Shown: in pieces, positions 1 through 8,919 of the stretch
Layout of the letters: the number at the start of each line of letters is the position of its first letter
Numbering within the stretch: position 1 is the stretch's first letter
Assembly: GCA_016296775.1 (NCBI GenBank)
Contig: JAEDIE010000001.1
Coordinates: forward strand, 24,449 to 88,448
Length of the DNA stretch: 64,000 nucleotides
Source: Bacilli bacterium
Lineage (GTDB): Bacteria > Bacillota_I > Bacilli_A > RFN20 > CAG-826
Direction of reading: 5' to 3'
Position numbers and translations under genes: made by a program
The notes under the pieces: generated by a model
Databases searched by the model: none
What the model saw: only the letters and a program-made list of their open reading frames with translations
Told to the model about the DNA's origin: nothing

Positions 1-2
1 GA

Positions 3-581
3 TTAAGAGTTGATCATGCTCAAAATATTAGAGTTTTTGAAAGTGTTTGTCCAATCCATGAAGAATTAAATTCAATTGTTCAATTACATGTTAATTTTGC
101 AAGAGAAAACAATCAATTAGAAGAAAATATTCTTAAATTAGTCTCAGCTGATGAAAGATATTATAGAGCTGTTGCTTTCTTATCTTTAAGTGGTGAATTA
201 TTCCGTCAATTTGATGAATACAACAAAGCAAGAAGAGAAGCAAATGGTGAAAAGACACCTCAATCAAATTTCATCGAACAAGATTTAAGCAAAGTTGTTG
301 GTTTATTAGGCCTTGTTAGACAACATGCCATCTGTAATGATGAAATGTATACCGATACAGTCGATGCTTTATGGAAAGCAATCGAAATTATGAACGGCAA
401 GAGACAAATTCCTCAAGGAAAAACATTTGCTGATGTAATTAACGAAGCAAATGCTAAGATTGGAACATTTGTTCGTGATAGTGAAGAAGCTTGGAAATCA
501 ATTTATCCAGCTATGATCAACGAACTTGTTGCTGACAATCAAAAAGGCGCTCAAGAAGCTACCGAACCAAAAGCTGAATAA
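3..581 (+). CDS. Unknown protein, 5' end cut by the window
   Basis: An open frame runs from the first bases to a TAA at 579-581 (193 codons visible) with no stop, so the true start lies upstream of the window; the ATG at 345 is internal. The visible part is soluble, helical and rich in Glu, Asn and Ala, with a hydrophilic tail ending in EPKAE. I do not recognise the family. It lies 20 bases before a small membrane-protein gene and may be cotranscribed with it. No function is proposed. Confidence 0.6.
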   Translation, partial: LRVDHAQNIRVFESVCPIHEELNSIVQLHVNFARENNQLEENILKLVSADERYYRAVAFLSLSGELFRQFDEYNKARREANGEKTPQSNFIEQDLSKVVGLLGLVRQHAICNDEMYTDTVDALWKAIEIMNGKRQIPQGKTFADVINEANAKIGTFVRDSEEAWKSIYPAMINELVADNQKGAQEATEPKAE

Positions 582-601
582 TTATTTAAAACAGGTAAAC
601 T

Positions 602-964
602 ATGAAATTTTTTAAAGGAAAATCAAATGGTCAAATTGCTTCATTTATAATCGGAATCTTTTTGATGTTTTCTGGTATTCTTTTATTAGTCTTTGGATTA
701 ATTGGAGATTACGGACCAAGAAATAATCCTTTTACAGAAGCAAACGAATCAATTGCAGCAAGTGTTAAATTTGGTTTAAGTTTAACTTGGATAGGTGTAA
801 TTGTTCTTCTTGTTGGCAGTATTACTTTTGCTTTAAGCTTAAATTTCATGGCTAAAGCTACTGAAAGAGAAGCTGAAAAAGAAGTTAGAAGAAAACAACG
901 ACTTGAGGTTATTAATCAATCTAAAGTTGTTGATGTAGAAAACGTTAATTCTACTGCTAAATAA
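602..964 (+). CDS. Small two-span membrane protein, unknown function
   Basis: This 120-residue protein has two hydrophobic segments (about residues 13-35 and 57-82). They are separated by a short polar loop containing GDYGPRNNPF and followed by a charged helical tail rich in Glu, Lys and Arg, so both ends are probably cytoplasmic. A weak ribosome site (ACAGG) precedes the ATG. It follows the truncated gene by 20 bases and is closed by a hairpin terminator just after its stop, so the two genes probably form the end of an operon. The family is not recognised. Confidence 0.6.
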   Translation: MKFFKGKSNGQIASFIIGIFLMFSGILLLVFGLIGDYGPRNNPFTEANESIAASVKFGLSLTWIGVIVLLVGSITFALSLNFMAKATEREAEKEVRRKQRLEVINQSKVVDVENVNSTAK

Positions 965-966
965 TT

Positions 967-995
967 AATGGCCTCTAAAAAAGAGGCCATTTAAA
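967..995 (+). terminator. Hairpin terminator after the membrane-protein gene
   Basis: A perfect 10-bp stem (AATGGCCTCT / AGAGGCCATT) with a five-A loop begins two bases after the stop codon. The T-run that follows is short and interrupted, so termination strength is uncertain. Confidence 0.6.
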
Positions 996-1044
996 TTACA
1001 ATAAAAAAAGACTTATAATTAAATATAAGCCATTAAAATTAAAT

Positions 1045-1133
1045 TGGCGGAGAAAGAGGGATTTGAACCCTCGCGGCTTTGACACCCTATGAGCTTTCCA
1101 AGCCCACCCCTTCAGCCTCTTGGGTATTTCTCC
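1045..1133 (-). tRNA. tRNA-Ser (anticodon GGA)
   Basis: Read on the minus strand, acceptor GGAGAAA pairs with TTTCTCC, followed by GCCA, so the CCA end is encoded. The anticodon loop TTGGAAA gives GGA, which reads UCC/UCU serine codons. The long variable arm expected of a class II tRNA is present (89 nt in total), as is the T-loop motif GGTTCAAATCC. Confidence 0.93.
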
Positions 1134-1179
1134 AGCGTTAATAATTATAACAAGAATTTAAGGAGTTGTCACATTAAAT

Positions 1180-2148
1180 ATGAAAGAAATTGTAATAACT
1201 AATGAATTTTCTAATCAAAGAGTAGATAAGTATGTTCGTAAATACTTAAATGAAGCTCCTTTAAGTTTTATATATAAACTTTTTAGAAAAAAAGATGTAA
1301 AAGTAAATAATCATTGGGTAAAAGAAAATTATATTCTTCAAACTAATGATGTTTTAAGAATTTTTGTAAGTGATGCTCAACTTGAAGAATTTAATAAGCC
1401 AAAAGAGGTAAAGAATATTTCTTTTAAAGATCTAAATATTATTTATGAAGATAATAATTTATTAATTGTTAATAAACCAAAAGGAATTCTTGTTCATGGA
1501 GATAGTAGTGAAAAAAGATTAACTTTAACTAATAAAGTTCAATCTTATATTATGTCAAAAAATGAACAAACTGACTTTTTGTGTTCTCCAATTCATCGTC
1601 TTGATAGAAACACTTCTGGCTTAGTAATTTTTGCTAAAAATTTTAAAACCAGCCAGTATTTCATGGGGTTATTGAAAGAAAAAGAAAAAATTGAAAAGTA
1701 TTATTTATGTTTAGTAGTTGGAAAAACTACTAAATCTGGAACCGTTAATATTCCTCTATATAAAGATGATGAAAGAGGAATGGTTTTTAAAGGAAATATT
1801 AATAACGGTGCAAAAGAAGCCATAACAAAATATGAGCTTATTGCAAGCAATAATGATTTTAGTTTACTTAGTGTTCAAATTTTAACAGGAAGAACTCATC
1901 AAATTAGAGCTCATTTTAAAGAAATTAATCATCCTCTTGTAGGTGATGGAAAATATGGTGATTTTAAAATTAATAAGGGATTTAATAGTGATTTTAACTA
2001 TGATTCACAATTTTTACATGCCTATAAAATTAAATTTAATAATCTAGAAGGAGATTATAAATATTTATCTAATAAAGAATTTGTTTCTCCATTAAATGAT
2101 AAAGAAAAAGAGATATTGAATAAGCTCAATATCCCTATGAAATCCTAA
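1180..2148 (+). CDS. RluA-family 23S rRNA pseudouridine synthase
   Basis: This 322-residue enzyme should convert specific uridines in rRNA or tRNA to pseudouridine. It has an N-terminal S4-like RNA-binding region (about residues 1-60), then a catalytic domain with the signature HRLDRNTSG, in which D142 is the expected nucleophile. The TGRTHQIRAHF motif comes later. The length fits RluC/RluD-type enzymes, but the exact target base cannot be read from sequence. An AAGGAG at 1160-1165 lies rather far (14 nt) from the ATG. A second RluA paralogue is at 27003-27944. Its stop codon directly abuts the stop of the convergent trpS gene. Confidence 0.88.
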   Translation: MKEIVITNEFSNQRVDKYVRKYLNEAPLSFIYKLFRKKDVKVNNHWVKENYILQTNDVLRIFVSDAQLEEFNKPKEVKNISFKDLNIIYEDNNLLIVNKPKGILVHGDSSEKRLTLTNKVQSYIMSKNEQTDFLCSPIHRLDRNTSGLVIFAKNFKTSQYFMGLLKEKEKIEKYYLCLVVGKTTKSGTVNIPLYKDDERGMVFKGNINNGAKEAITKYELIASNNDFSLLSVQILTGRTHQIRAHFKEINHPLVGDGKYGDFKINKGFNSDFNYDSQFLHAYKIKFNNLEGDYKYLSNKEFVSPLNDKEKEILNKLNIPMKS

Positions 2149-3141
2149 CTATTTATGGACATATAGTCCAACAGTTTTCTTAACTTTTATTAATGTTTTA
2201 TTAGCAATATAATTAGCTCTTCTTGCGCCTTCATTTAATATTTCATCAATCTTTCCTGAAGCTAATACTTCTTTATATTTGGCTTGGAAAGGAGTTAATA
2301 CTTCAATAACTACATCAGCAACAGCTTTTTTAAATTCACCATATCTATGACAATCTTTAAAGATTTCTTCAGCTTCTTTAATAGTAATTTCTTTTAGTGA
2401 AGCATATATTTGAAGTAAGTTTGAAATTCCTGGTTTATTTACTGGATCAAAATAGATATCACTTCCTAAATCAGTGACAGCGCTCATAATTTTCTTTCTA
2501 ACAATATTTAAATCATCTTTTAAGAAAATATCACCTTTAGGATCACTTTTTGACATTTTTCTTGTTGGATCACTCAAAGACATAATTCTAGCTCCAACTT
2601 TAGGAATAATAGGTTCAGGCATTTTAAATAATTCTTTATTGTATCTATTGTTAAATCTATGAACTAAATCTCTACATAATTCAACATGTTGTTTTTGATC
2701 TTCTCCAACTGGAACAACATCAGCATCGTAAAGTAAAATATCGCCACACATTAATACTGGATAAGCAAATAAACCTAAACCAATAGCGTTTTCATTCATT
2801 TTTTTAGATTTATCTTTAAATTGAGTCATTCTAGAAAGTTCACCCATGTAAAGATAGTTTTGTAAAATTGTATTAATTTCAGAATGTGCACTTACATCAC
2901 TTTGAAGGAAAATAGTTGTTTTTTCTGGGTCTAATCCAGCTGCAATATAAAATGCAACAATATCTTTTGTATTATTTCTAAGTTCAATTGGATCAATTGG
3001 TAAAGTTAAAGCATGTAAATCAGCTATAAAAATAAAATTTTCATAGTCATCTTGATATTTTTTAAAATTTTTTAATGCTCCAATATAATTTCCTAATGTT
3101 AAATTTCCTGTTGGTTTAATACCACTTAGCGATCTTTTCAT
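2149..3141 (-). CDS. trpS: Tryptophanyl-tRNA synthetase
   Basis: This class I aminoacyl-tRNA synthetase charges tRNA-Trp. The 330-residue length is typical of bacterial TrpRS. The N-terminal GIKPTGNLTLGNY stretch is the HIGH-equivalent region, GDILLYDADVVPVGEDQKQH is the family tryptophan-pocket region, and KMSKS lies near residue 195. AGAGG precedes the start codon. The gene stands alone on the minus strand between two plus-strand genes and is divergent from cysS. No T-box leader (specifier stem plus terminator) was seen in the short upstream region. Confidence 0.95.
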   Translation of the reverse strand: MKRSLSGIKPTGNLTLGNYIGALKNFKKYQDDYENFIFIADLHALTLPIDPIELRNNTKDIVAFYIAAGLDPEKTTIFLQSDVSAHSEINTILQNYLYMGELSRMTQFKDKSKKMNENAIGLGLFAYPVLMCGDILLYDADVVPVGEDQKQHVELCRDLVHRFNNRYNKELFKMPEPIIPKVGARIMSLSDPTRKMSKSDPKGDIFLKDDLNIVRKKIMSAVTDLGSDIYFDPVNKPGISNLLQIYASLKEITIKEAEEIFKDCHRYGEFKKAVADVVIEVLTPFQAKYKEVLASGKIDEILNEGARRANYIANKTLIKVKKTVGLYVHK

Positions 3142-3261
3142 AAACTTAGCCTCTTTATATTCTTTATAATTTTAACTTATTTATTTTATAATTCAATTTA
3201 TATTTATTTACTTATTCAATATTTATTGAATAAGTGATATATTTAAAAAGAGGATTTTAGT

Positions 3262-4593
3262 ATGGATATTTATTTATATAATTCATTGACAAATAAAATT
3301 GAAAAGTTTGTTCCACTTAAAGAAAACGAGTTAAAAATATATGTTTGTGGACCTACTGTTTATAATGATCCACATATTGGAAACATGAGACCAGTAGTAT
3401 TTTTTGATACATTAAATAGATTTTTTAGTTATGTTGGATATGATGTTAAATTTGTTTCAAATTATACCGATGTTGATGACAAGATTATTAATAAAGCTCT
3501 TCAAGAAGGAGTTGATGAAAAAGTTATTAGTGAAAGATATATTGCTAGATATAAAGATTGTTTAGATAAATTGAATGTGCGTAGAGCTTATCAAAATCCT
3601 CGTGTAACCGAATATATGGATAAAATTGTCTCATATATTGATGGATTAGTTGCAAAAAACAATGCTTATGTTGTAGATAATGAAGTTTTCTTTGATGTAA
3701 AAAGTGTCAAAGATTATGGATGTTTATCTAATACTAAATTAGACGAATTAAAAGCTGGAGCTAGAATTGAATCTAACGACAAAAAGAAATGTCCATTTGA
3801 TTTTCTTTTATGGAAAAAAACTGATGTTGGCGTTAAATGGGATACTAAATGGTGTTTAGGTAGACCTGGCTGGCACACTGAATGTTGTGTTATGATTGAT
3901 TCAATTTTCAATGGAATGATTGATATTCATGGAGGAGGAAGTGATTTAAAATTCCCTCATCATGAAAACGAAATAGCTCAAGCTATGGCAATGCATAATA
4001 ATCATATTGCAAATTACTGGTTACATAATGCAATGATGAATATTAATGGAGATAAGATGTCTAAATCTCTTGGTAATGTTATTTTAGCTAAGGATGCAAT
4101 TGAACTTTATGGAGCTGATACTTTAAGACTTTTCTTAATTAATGCTCCATATAGAAGTATTATTAATTTAACTGATAAAGCTATTCAAGATACAAAATCT
4201 ATCTTAAACAAGGTAGATAATTGCTATAAACAATTAAATTTAGTATTAAATATGAATGATAAATATGCATATGTTAAATCTAAATTCATGGATAAATTTT
4301 TAGAATATCTTTCAAATGATATGAATATTGCAAACGGTGTTACTTACTTATTAGATATTATTAAAGCTAGTAATCAAAGCTTAAGAGCAAAAGAATTAGA
4401 CTATGATTTATTGAATGAATATTTCTCGACAATTAATGATATTTGTTCAATTTTAGGTCTTCATTATAGTGTTAAAAGATTTTCTAAAGAAGAAAAAACA
4501 ATGTATAATGAGTATATAGAAGCAAAATCTAATAAAGATTTTGAAAAGAGCGATATATTAAGAAAACAATTAATTGAACTTAATATTATTTAA
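3262..4593 (+). CDS. cysS: Cysteinyl-tRNA synthetase
   Basis: This 443-residue class I synthetase charges tRNA-Cys. Visible hallmarks are CGPTVYNDPHIGN (residues 29-41, with zinc ligand C29 and the HIGH motif), HGGGSDLKFPHHENE (zinc and active-site region) and KMSKSLGN (near 265-272). The ribosome site AGAGGA precedes the ATG. In Bacillus cysS is followed by mrnC, rlmB, yacP and sigH; here an MgtC-like gene, an rlmB-like gene and a sigma factor follow, so the order is partly conserved. The MgtC-like gene begins 15 bases later. Confidence 0.96.
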   Translation: MDIYLYNSLTNKIEKFVPLKENELKIYVCGPTVYNDPHIGNMRPVVFFDTLNRFFSYVGYDVKFVSNYTDVDDKIINKALQEGVDEKVISERYIARYKDCLDKLNVRRAYQNPRVTEYMDKIVSYIDGLVAKNNAYVVDNEVFFDVKSVKDYGCLSNTKLDELKAGARIESNDKKKCPFDFLLWKKTDVGVKWDTKWCLGRPGWHTECCVMIDSIFNGMIDIHGGGSDLKFPHHENEIAQAMAMHNNHIANYWLHNAMMNINGDKMSKSLGNVILAKDAIELYGADTLRLFLINAPYRSIINLTDKAIQDTKSILNKVDNCYKQLNLVLNMNDKYAYVKSKFMDKFLEYLSNDMNIANGVTYLLDIIKASNQSLRAKELDYDLLNEYFSTINDICSILGLHYSVKRFSKEEKTMYNEYIEAKSNKDFEKSDILRKQLIELNII

Positions 4594-4608
4594 AGAAGGA
4601 GCTTGTTT

Positions 4609-5373
4609 ATGAATTTTTTAAATACTTTAACAGAAGCAACTGGCACAAGTGATATTTCATGGACGAATACCATCGACGGATTTATTGTTGAATGGTTTAA
4701 TAAGTTAGGAATATTTGGTAATTTTGCTTTAATTGTCTTGTCTTTATTACTTGCCACTTTATTTGGCGGAATTATTGGATATCAAAGAGAAATTAATGGA
4801 CATGCTGCTGGATTTAGAACACATATTCTTATTGCTTTAGGTTCAAGTGTTATTATGATTCTTTCAATTTATGGAATATCTATCGGAGGAACAAGAGATC
4901 CTATGAGATTTGCTGCAGCTGGTGTTACTGGAATTGGTTTCCTTGGTGCGGGAAGTATTATTCAAAACGGATTTAATATTAAAGGTTTAACTACAGCCGC
5001 TTCCATTTGGGTAACAATGGCAATTGGTATGGCTTGTGGAGCAGGTTATTTTGTTCTTGCTATTATTGCAACTGGAATTACAATGCTTTGTTTAAGTTCA
5101 TTTGAAAAATTTGAAAAGAGAGTTTCAAAGAAAAATTCAAATATTATGGTTGTTGTTCGTTCAGATACACCTGTATTATCAACAATTATGGAAGTAAGTG
5201 AAAAGATGTCTATTACTGTTAAAGATCTTTCTTCTTCAATCGTCAATCAAAATGGTGTCTCTTATTTAAGAATCGTATTTAGAGTTGCTTGTTTAGACTC
5301 GAATAAAGTTCAACAATTTGTAAGTGAAATTGGCGATGAACTTAAACCTTTACAAATTAAAATTTTGCATTAA
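4609..5373 (+). CDS. MgtC/SapB-family membrane protein
   Basis: The 254-residue protein has an N-terminal membrane domain of about four or five helices carrying GGIIGYQREINGHAAGFRTH and FAAAGVTGIGFLGAGSII, the signatures of the MgtC/SapB family. A cytoplasmic C-terminal ACT-like region of about 85 residues follows. Family members are linked to magnesium limitation, but the substrate is unknown. The ATG at 4609 is preferred over a TTG six bases upstream because AGAAGGAG sits 7 nt before it. The gene occupies the place where Bacillus has mrnC between cysS and rlmB. Confidence 0.85.
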   Translation: MNFLNTLTEATGTSDISWTNTIDGFIVEWFNKLGIFGNFALIVLSLLLATLFGGIIGYQREINGHAAGFRTHILIALGSSVIMILSIYGISIGGTRDPMRFAAAGVTGIGFLGAGSIIQNGFNIKGLTTAASIWVTMAIGMACGAGYFVLAIIATGITMLCLSSFEKFEKRVSKKNSNIMVVVRSDTPVLSTIMEVSEKMSITVKDLSSSIVNQNGVSYLRIVFRVACLDSNKVQQFVSEIGDELKPLQIKILH

Positions 5374-5388
5374 TTTTATATATTTTTT

Positions 5389-5408
5389 CTAGATATATAA
5401 ATATCTAG
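5389..5408. repeat. Perfect 8-bp inverted repeat, possible operator
   Basis: CTAGATAT and ATATCTAG flank a 4-nt ATAA loop in the gap between the MgtC-like gene and the rlmB-like gene. The stem is all weak pairs apart from two G-C, and no T-run follows on the plus strand, so it is not a convincing terminator. It could be a protein-binding palindrome. Confidence 0.3.
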
Positions 5409-5474
5409 TAAAAATAATAAATAAACAGTTTTTAAAAATTTAACGTTAATTATTTAAATATTTTTGAGGTGAAT

Positions 5475-6182
5475 ATGGATATTATATTTGGTACTAACAC
5501 TATTATGAGTTCTTTAAAACTAGGGAGTGTTAAAAAACTATATTTGGTAAATGGCTATAATAATGAAAAAGTATTATCTTTAGCCAAGAAAAATAACGTA
5601 AATATAGTTTATGTTCAAAAAAGCGAACTTGATAAGATGACTCATGGTGGAGTGCACCAAAATGTAGTTGGAGTTGTTAAAAACAAGGAATTACTTTCTT
5701 TTTCTAGTTTATTAAAAAGATTAGAAGGTATTAAGAATCCTCTTCTTGTAATGCTTGATGAATTAAGTGACCCTCATAACTTAGGCGCAATATTAAGAAG
5801 TGGTGATGCTTTTTCCATTAACGGAATTATTTTTAAAAGCAAAAATCAAGTCGCATTAACTGAAACTGTAGCTAAAGTTTCAACAGGTGCGATTAATTTT
5901 ATTGATTGTGTTCAAGTAGTAAATTTATCTCAAACAATAAAAGAATTGAAAAAACATGGTTTTTGGGTAATTGGTTTAGATGGAAATTCCTCATCTACAT
6001 TAAAAGATATTCCAGGTGATGTTCCTCTTTGTGTTGTTGTTGGTAGTGAAGGATTTGGTATATCAAGGTTAGTAAAAGAAAACTGCGATATGCTTGTAAA
6101 AATACCAATGACGGGTCATGTTGATTGTTTAAATGCTAGTGTAGCTTGTTCAATCGCTCTTTATCAAATTCGCAATCGCTAA
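5475..6182 (+). CDS. rlmB: TrmH/RlmB-type 2'-O-ribose RNA methyltransferase
   Basis: This 235-residue SPOUT methyltransferase should methylate a ribose 2'-OH in 23S rRNA (RlmB methylates G2251) using S-adenosylmethionine. An N-terminal substrate-binding domain (about 1-75) is followed by the knotted domain with DELSDPHNLGAILRS, VVGSEGFGIS and CLNASVACSIALY. The ATG at 5475 follows GAGGTG with short spacing; a GTG six bases upstream is also in frame. The gene lies in the cysS-rlmB-sigH order known from Bacillus, which supports the rlmB assignment. The sigma-like gene starts 22 bases after its stop. Confidence 0.85.
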   Translation: MDIIFGTNTIMSSLKLGSVKKLYLVNGYNNEKVLSLAKKNNVNIVYVQKSELDKMTHGGVHQNVVGVVKNKELLSFSSLLKRLEGIKNPLLVMLDELSDPHNLGAILRSGDAFSINGIIFKSKNQVALTETVAKVSTGAINFIDCVQVVNLSQTIKELKKHGFWVIGLDGNSSSTLKDIPGDVPLCVVVGSEGFGISRLVKENCDMLVKIPMTGHVDCLNASVACSIALYQIRNR

Positions 6183-6203
6183 TTTTTGATAAGGATCGAT
6201 TAT

Positions 6204-6833
6204 ATGGATAATGATGAAATAGTACGTGTTTTTGTTGACTCAAAAAAAGGTGATATAAATTCTCAAAAGATAATTTTGTCTTTAATGAAAGAATATTGTC
6301 ACCCATTAGTGTTAGTGTTTTATCCTAATGTTAAAAAGTTAGGAATAGATTATTCTGATTTAGAAGAATTAATATTGGAAGCGTTATTTAACATTTATAA
6401 AAATGTAGATAGTAAAGATATTTATGATTTTAAAAACCTTGCTAAATTTTATTATTTAAAAGCTGTTCAAAATGAGATCAGGTATCGAACAAGAAATAGT
6501 AGGAATGTATATTCAAACATGCTTTCTTTTGATAATCCTGAACAAAATGTTGAATTAATGTTAGCTAGAGAATCTAATTACAATAGAGATGATTTACGTG
6601 ATGTTGTTGGAGATGATGAAATATATAAAGACACAATTATAGAAAATAATGCTAAGTTAACTATTAAAGAAAGAGCAGTAATAATTTTATTTTTAAATGA
6701 CATAACTGTAAAAGAAATATCTCAAAAATATAAGTTAACTTATCAAACTGTATATAAACATATTCGTAATGCTTTAAAGAAAATTAAAAGTTATATTGAA
6801 ATTAAATATAAAGATGAATTTCATTTTCTTTAA
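6204..6833 (+). CDS. SigH-like alternative sigma factor (position of sigH)
   Basis: This 209-residue protein has a sigma region 2-like N-terminal half (DLEELILEALFNIYKN) and a C-terminal region 4-like helix-turn-helix (LTIKERAVIILFLNDITVKE then ISQKYKLTYQTVYKHIRNAL). In Bacillus and Staphylococcus, sigH lies shortly after rlmB, so position supports SigH. In several non-sporulating Bacilli SigH/ComX drives competence genes. AAGGA lies 8 nt before the ATG at 6204. Sequence divergence is high and a link to competence is inference. It is followed immediately by an operon of unrecognised pilus-like membrane proteins. Confidence 0.7.
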   Translation: MDNDEIVRVFVDSKKGDINSQKIILSLMKEYCHPLVLVFYPNVKKLGIDYSDLEELILEALFNIYKNVDSKDIYDFKNLAKFYYLKAVQNEIRYRTRNSRNVYSNMLSFDNPEQNVELMLARESNYNRDDLRDVVGDDEIYKDTIIENNAKLTIKERAVIILFLNDITVKEISQKYKLTYQTVYKHIRNALKKIKSYIEIKYKDEFHFL

Positions 6834-6862
6834 ATTTAAGGTTTAAAAATTTAAATTTTTGG

Positions 6863-6881
6863 CGTCTTGTATTATATGAAG
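6863..6881 (+). promoter_or_regulatory. Element shared with the comFA start region
   Basis: CGTCTTGTATTATATGAAG overlaps the start codon of the gene at 6876. The same element, two bases shorter (CGTCTTGTTATATGAAG), lies at 39256-39272 against an ATGAAG in front of comFA. The first 8 bases and the last 9 match exactly. No Shine-Dalgarno sequence is present here. Promoter, operator or RNA element are all possible. Confidence 0.4.
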
Positions 6882-7856
6882 CATTTATTTTTATCTTTAT
6901 ATTTATTGTTATCTATATTATTTAACCCTTTTAATGTTAAGAAGGTTAATGAATTTAATATTAGTTCTAATATTGAATTTGATTGTTCAAGTATAGAGTT
7001 TGCTTTTGATTCAAGTTGTTATAAAGAATCAACATTTGAAGGAAAAATTAAAATTACTAGATTAAAAGAAAGTAAAGAAAATTTTAATATAAATATTTCT
7101 ATAATAAACGAAGGGTTTATTTATTCCTATTTAGATGATCCAACACTTAGTTATAGTCAATATATTAGCTTTTTAAATTATTATTTCGATTTTAAAATTG
7201 ATAAATCTTATTTAATTAATAACTTTAAAATTAGAATTGACTATAGTTATTTAGATAGTTATAAAACAATTTTTATTCCTTTTAGTAGTGACTATTTAAA
7301 TATTGTGGATGAAGAAAAAGTAGATATCTATTATAAAGCTAAATTAGCAAATAACACTTTATACATTTATAAAAATACCATTGATTTAACGTATATTTCT
7401 TTATTTAAAGATCAAATTTATTATGATTTTCTAAAGTTTAAATTTTTAAAAATAAAGACTCAAGATGATACTTTGGTTTTAAATAGTGTAGTACTTGGAT
7501 TAGAAGATAATAGTTCAGTTTTTAAAGATGTTTCTACTTATTTATTTAGTTACGCTTTATTTCCTTTAAATTTTAAAAAAGAAGAAAATGAGTATTTTTG
7601 CTTCAATGAAAATCTCTTTTATTTAGATGAAACTTCTTTTTTATTAAAGAAAAATAGTAGTGAAAAAAATAATATTCTCACGAAAAACATTTATTTTCCT
7701 TCGAATAAATATGATGAATTTAAAGAATCATCAAGTTTTTTGATTTTAACATTTAATAATTATTTAACTATTAAATATAACTTTTTGTTAACTGTTGAAA
7801 ACAATTTAAGAAGTAAGGAATTCTTTATTTTACAATCTAATGAGGCATTATTATGA
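6876..7856 (+). CDS. Exported protein, first gene of a pilus-like operon
   Basis: This 326-residue protein of unknown family starts with an N-terminal hydrophobic stretch (about residues 3-20) that looks like a signal peptide or membrane anchor. A long extracellular-type region follows, rich in Asn, Ser, Tyr, Phe and Lys and probably mostly beta. Only a few cysteines are present. The ATG at 6876 has no ribosome site; a TTG nine bases upstream is also in frame. The gene overlaps the next one by 4 bases (ATGA), which indicates translational coupling. It heads a five-gene run ending at 9810. No catalytic motif is visible, so a structural or surface role is only inferred. Confidence 0.6.
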   Translation: MKHLFLSLYLLLSILFNPFNVKKVNEFNISSNIEFDCSSIEFAFDSSCYKESTFEGKIKITRLKESKENFNINISIINEGFIYSYLDDPTLSYSQYISFLNYYFDFKIDKSYLINNFKIRIDYSYLDSYKTIFIPFSSDYLNIVDEEKVDIYYKAKLANNTLYIYKNTIDLTYISLFKDQIYYDFLKFKFLKIKTQDDTLVLNSVVLGLEDNSSVFKDVSTYLFSYALFPLNFKKEENEYFCFNENLFYLDETSFLLKKNSSEKNNILTKNIYFPSNKYDEFKESSSFLILTFNNYLTIKYNFLLTVENNLRSKEFFILQSNEALL

Positions 7857-8245
7857 TTAAACTAATTTTAATTATTTCGTCTATATTTACTTCATTATCG
7901 TTTTTAATAGATTGCTCATTAGTTAATTTAGAAAAGGAAAAAATAAGTAAAAAACTATATGATTTCCCATCTTATTTAGTGAATGATTCAATTAGATATT
8001 ACGAAGAAAAAGATGAGTTAAAACCTTATATTAAGCAAACAGTCTTTGAAGAGAATGTAACATCTTATTTTAATAGTTTATTGATTGATAAAGTAAAATA
8101 TATTGAGTACAAATATTTTTACTATAATGATCAAAATATCGTTTTAGATACGAGTGAATATAAAACAAACGCTGAAATAACTATAGATATTAATGTATCT
8201 ACTTTTTATTCATTTAAATTTTATAAGGTTATAATGGTTTCTTAA
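7853..8245 (+). CDS. Pilin-like single-span protein
   Basis: At 130 residues, this protein has an N-terminal membrane helix (about 1-20) preceded by only one lysine, then an amphipathic helix and a beta-rich tail. This is the architecture of TadE/TadF-type or DUF4320-type pseudopilins. No clear prepilin peptidase site (G before a hydrophobic helix with E at +5) is present, so it may not be processed. It overlaps the upstream gene by 4 bases and is followed after 2 bases by a polytopic membrane protein. Sequence alone does not place it in a family; the pilin-like call rests on topology and neighbours. Confidence 0.5.
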   Translation: MIKLILIISSIFTSLSFLIDCSLVNLEKEKISKKLYDFPSYLVNDSIRYYEEKDELKPYIKQTVFEENVTSYFNSLLIDKVKYIEYKYFYYNDQNIVLDTSEYKTNAEITIDINVSTFYSFKFYKVIMVS

Positions 8246-8247
8246 TT

Positions 8248-8919
8248 ATGGTCAATTTATTCTTTTTAGCTATAACTTTATTTATTTATATTTTTCAGGT
8301 TGTAATATTAAAAAACTACATTATTTCCTTATCATTTCCTTTAATTTTAGGTATTTCTTTGATACTGATTAATGAGTTTATAAATTTTAGACTTAAAAAT
8401 AATAAAAGTGAGAATTATAAGCTATATAACTATTTATTATTTGTTGCTAATAAGATAAAAAATAACGAGTTGAATTTGATAAGCTGTGAAGAAGAATTTA
8501 ATAAAAGAGATATATTAAAAGAAAAAACAGATTTTAGAATTAACAATATAGATTACTTAAAATATTTAAATACAAAAATAAATAATAAATATATAAATAT
8601 GTTTATTAATGTTGTATCTAATAATAGTGAAATAGATATTTTGCTTTTTGATTTAGAAGCAGAGCTATTAAGGATAATTACTATACATTCAAATTACTTT
8701 AAAAATTTAAAAGACGAAATTTTAAAGTCGTCTTTAGTTTTTATTCTTATTGAGTTCTTTTTCTTTATTTTTATTTTAATCTTAAACAATTTAAATTTAA
8801 CAATATTTAATGAAAAATATATAGTTTTAGTAATTAATGTTCCTGTAATTTTGTTTATTTTATATTTATTTAGTTATTTGTTTAGAGGCAGCAAAAATGA
8901 AAAAGTTAAAATCAACTGA
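8248..8919 (+). CDS. TadB/TadC-like inner-membrane protein (tentative)
   Basis: This 223-residue protein has two N-terminal membrane helices (about 1-20 and 25-48), a central cytoplasmic helical region (about 50-165) and two C-terminal helices (about 168-190 and 196-217). Type II secretion F-domain proteins of the TadB/TadC kind have this 2-domain-2 layout, but they are usually near 300 residues, so this would be a reduced form. Sequence similarity is too weak for a firm call. It overlaps the next gene by 23 bases. A partner ATPase (TadA-like) is not encoded in the window. Confidence 0.45.
   Translation: MVNLFFLAITLFIYIFQVVILKNYIISLSFPLILGISLILINEFINFRLKNNKSENYKLYNYLLFVANKIKNNELNLISCEEEFNKRDILKEKTDFRINNIDYLKYLNTKINNKYINMFINVVSNNSEIDILLFDLEAELLRIITIHSNYFKNLKDEILKSSLVFILIEFFFFIFILILNNLNLTIFNEKYIVLVINVPVILFILYLFSYLFRGSKNEKVKIN

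Noticed and set aside
3142..3261. T-box leader in the trpS/cysS intergenic region.
   Set aside because: The gap is only 120 bp and shows no specifier stem, T-box consensus or attenuator hairpin.
5389..5408. Hairpin after the MgtC-like gene as a terminator.
   Set aside because: The stem is weak and no T-run follows it on the plus strand; it is kept only as an inverted repeat.
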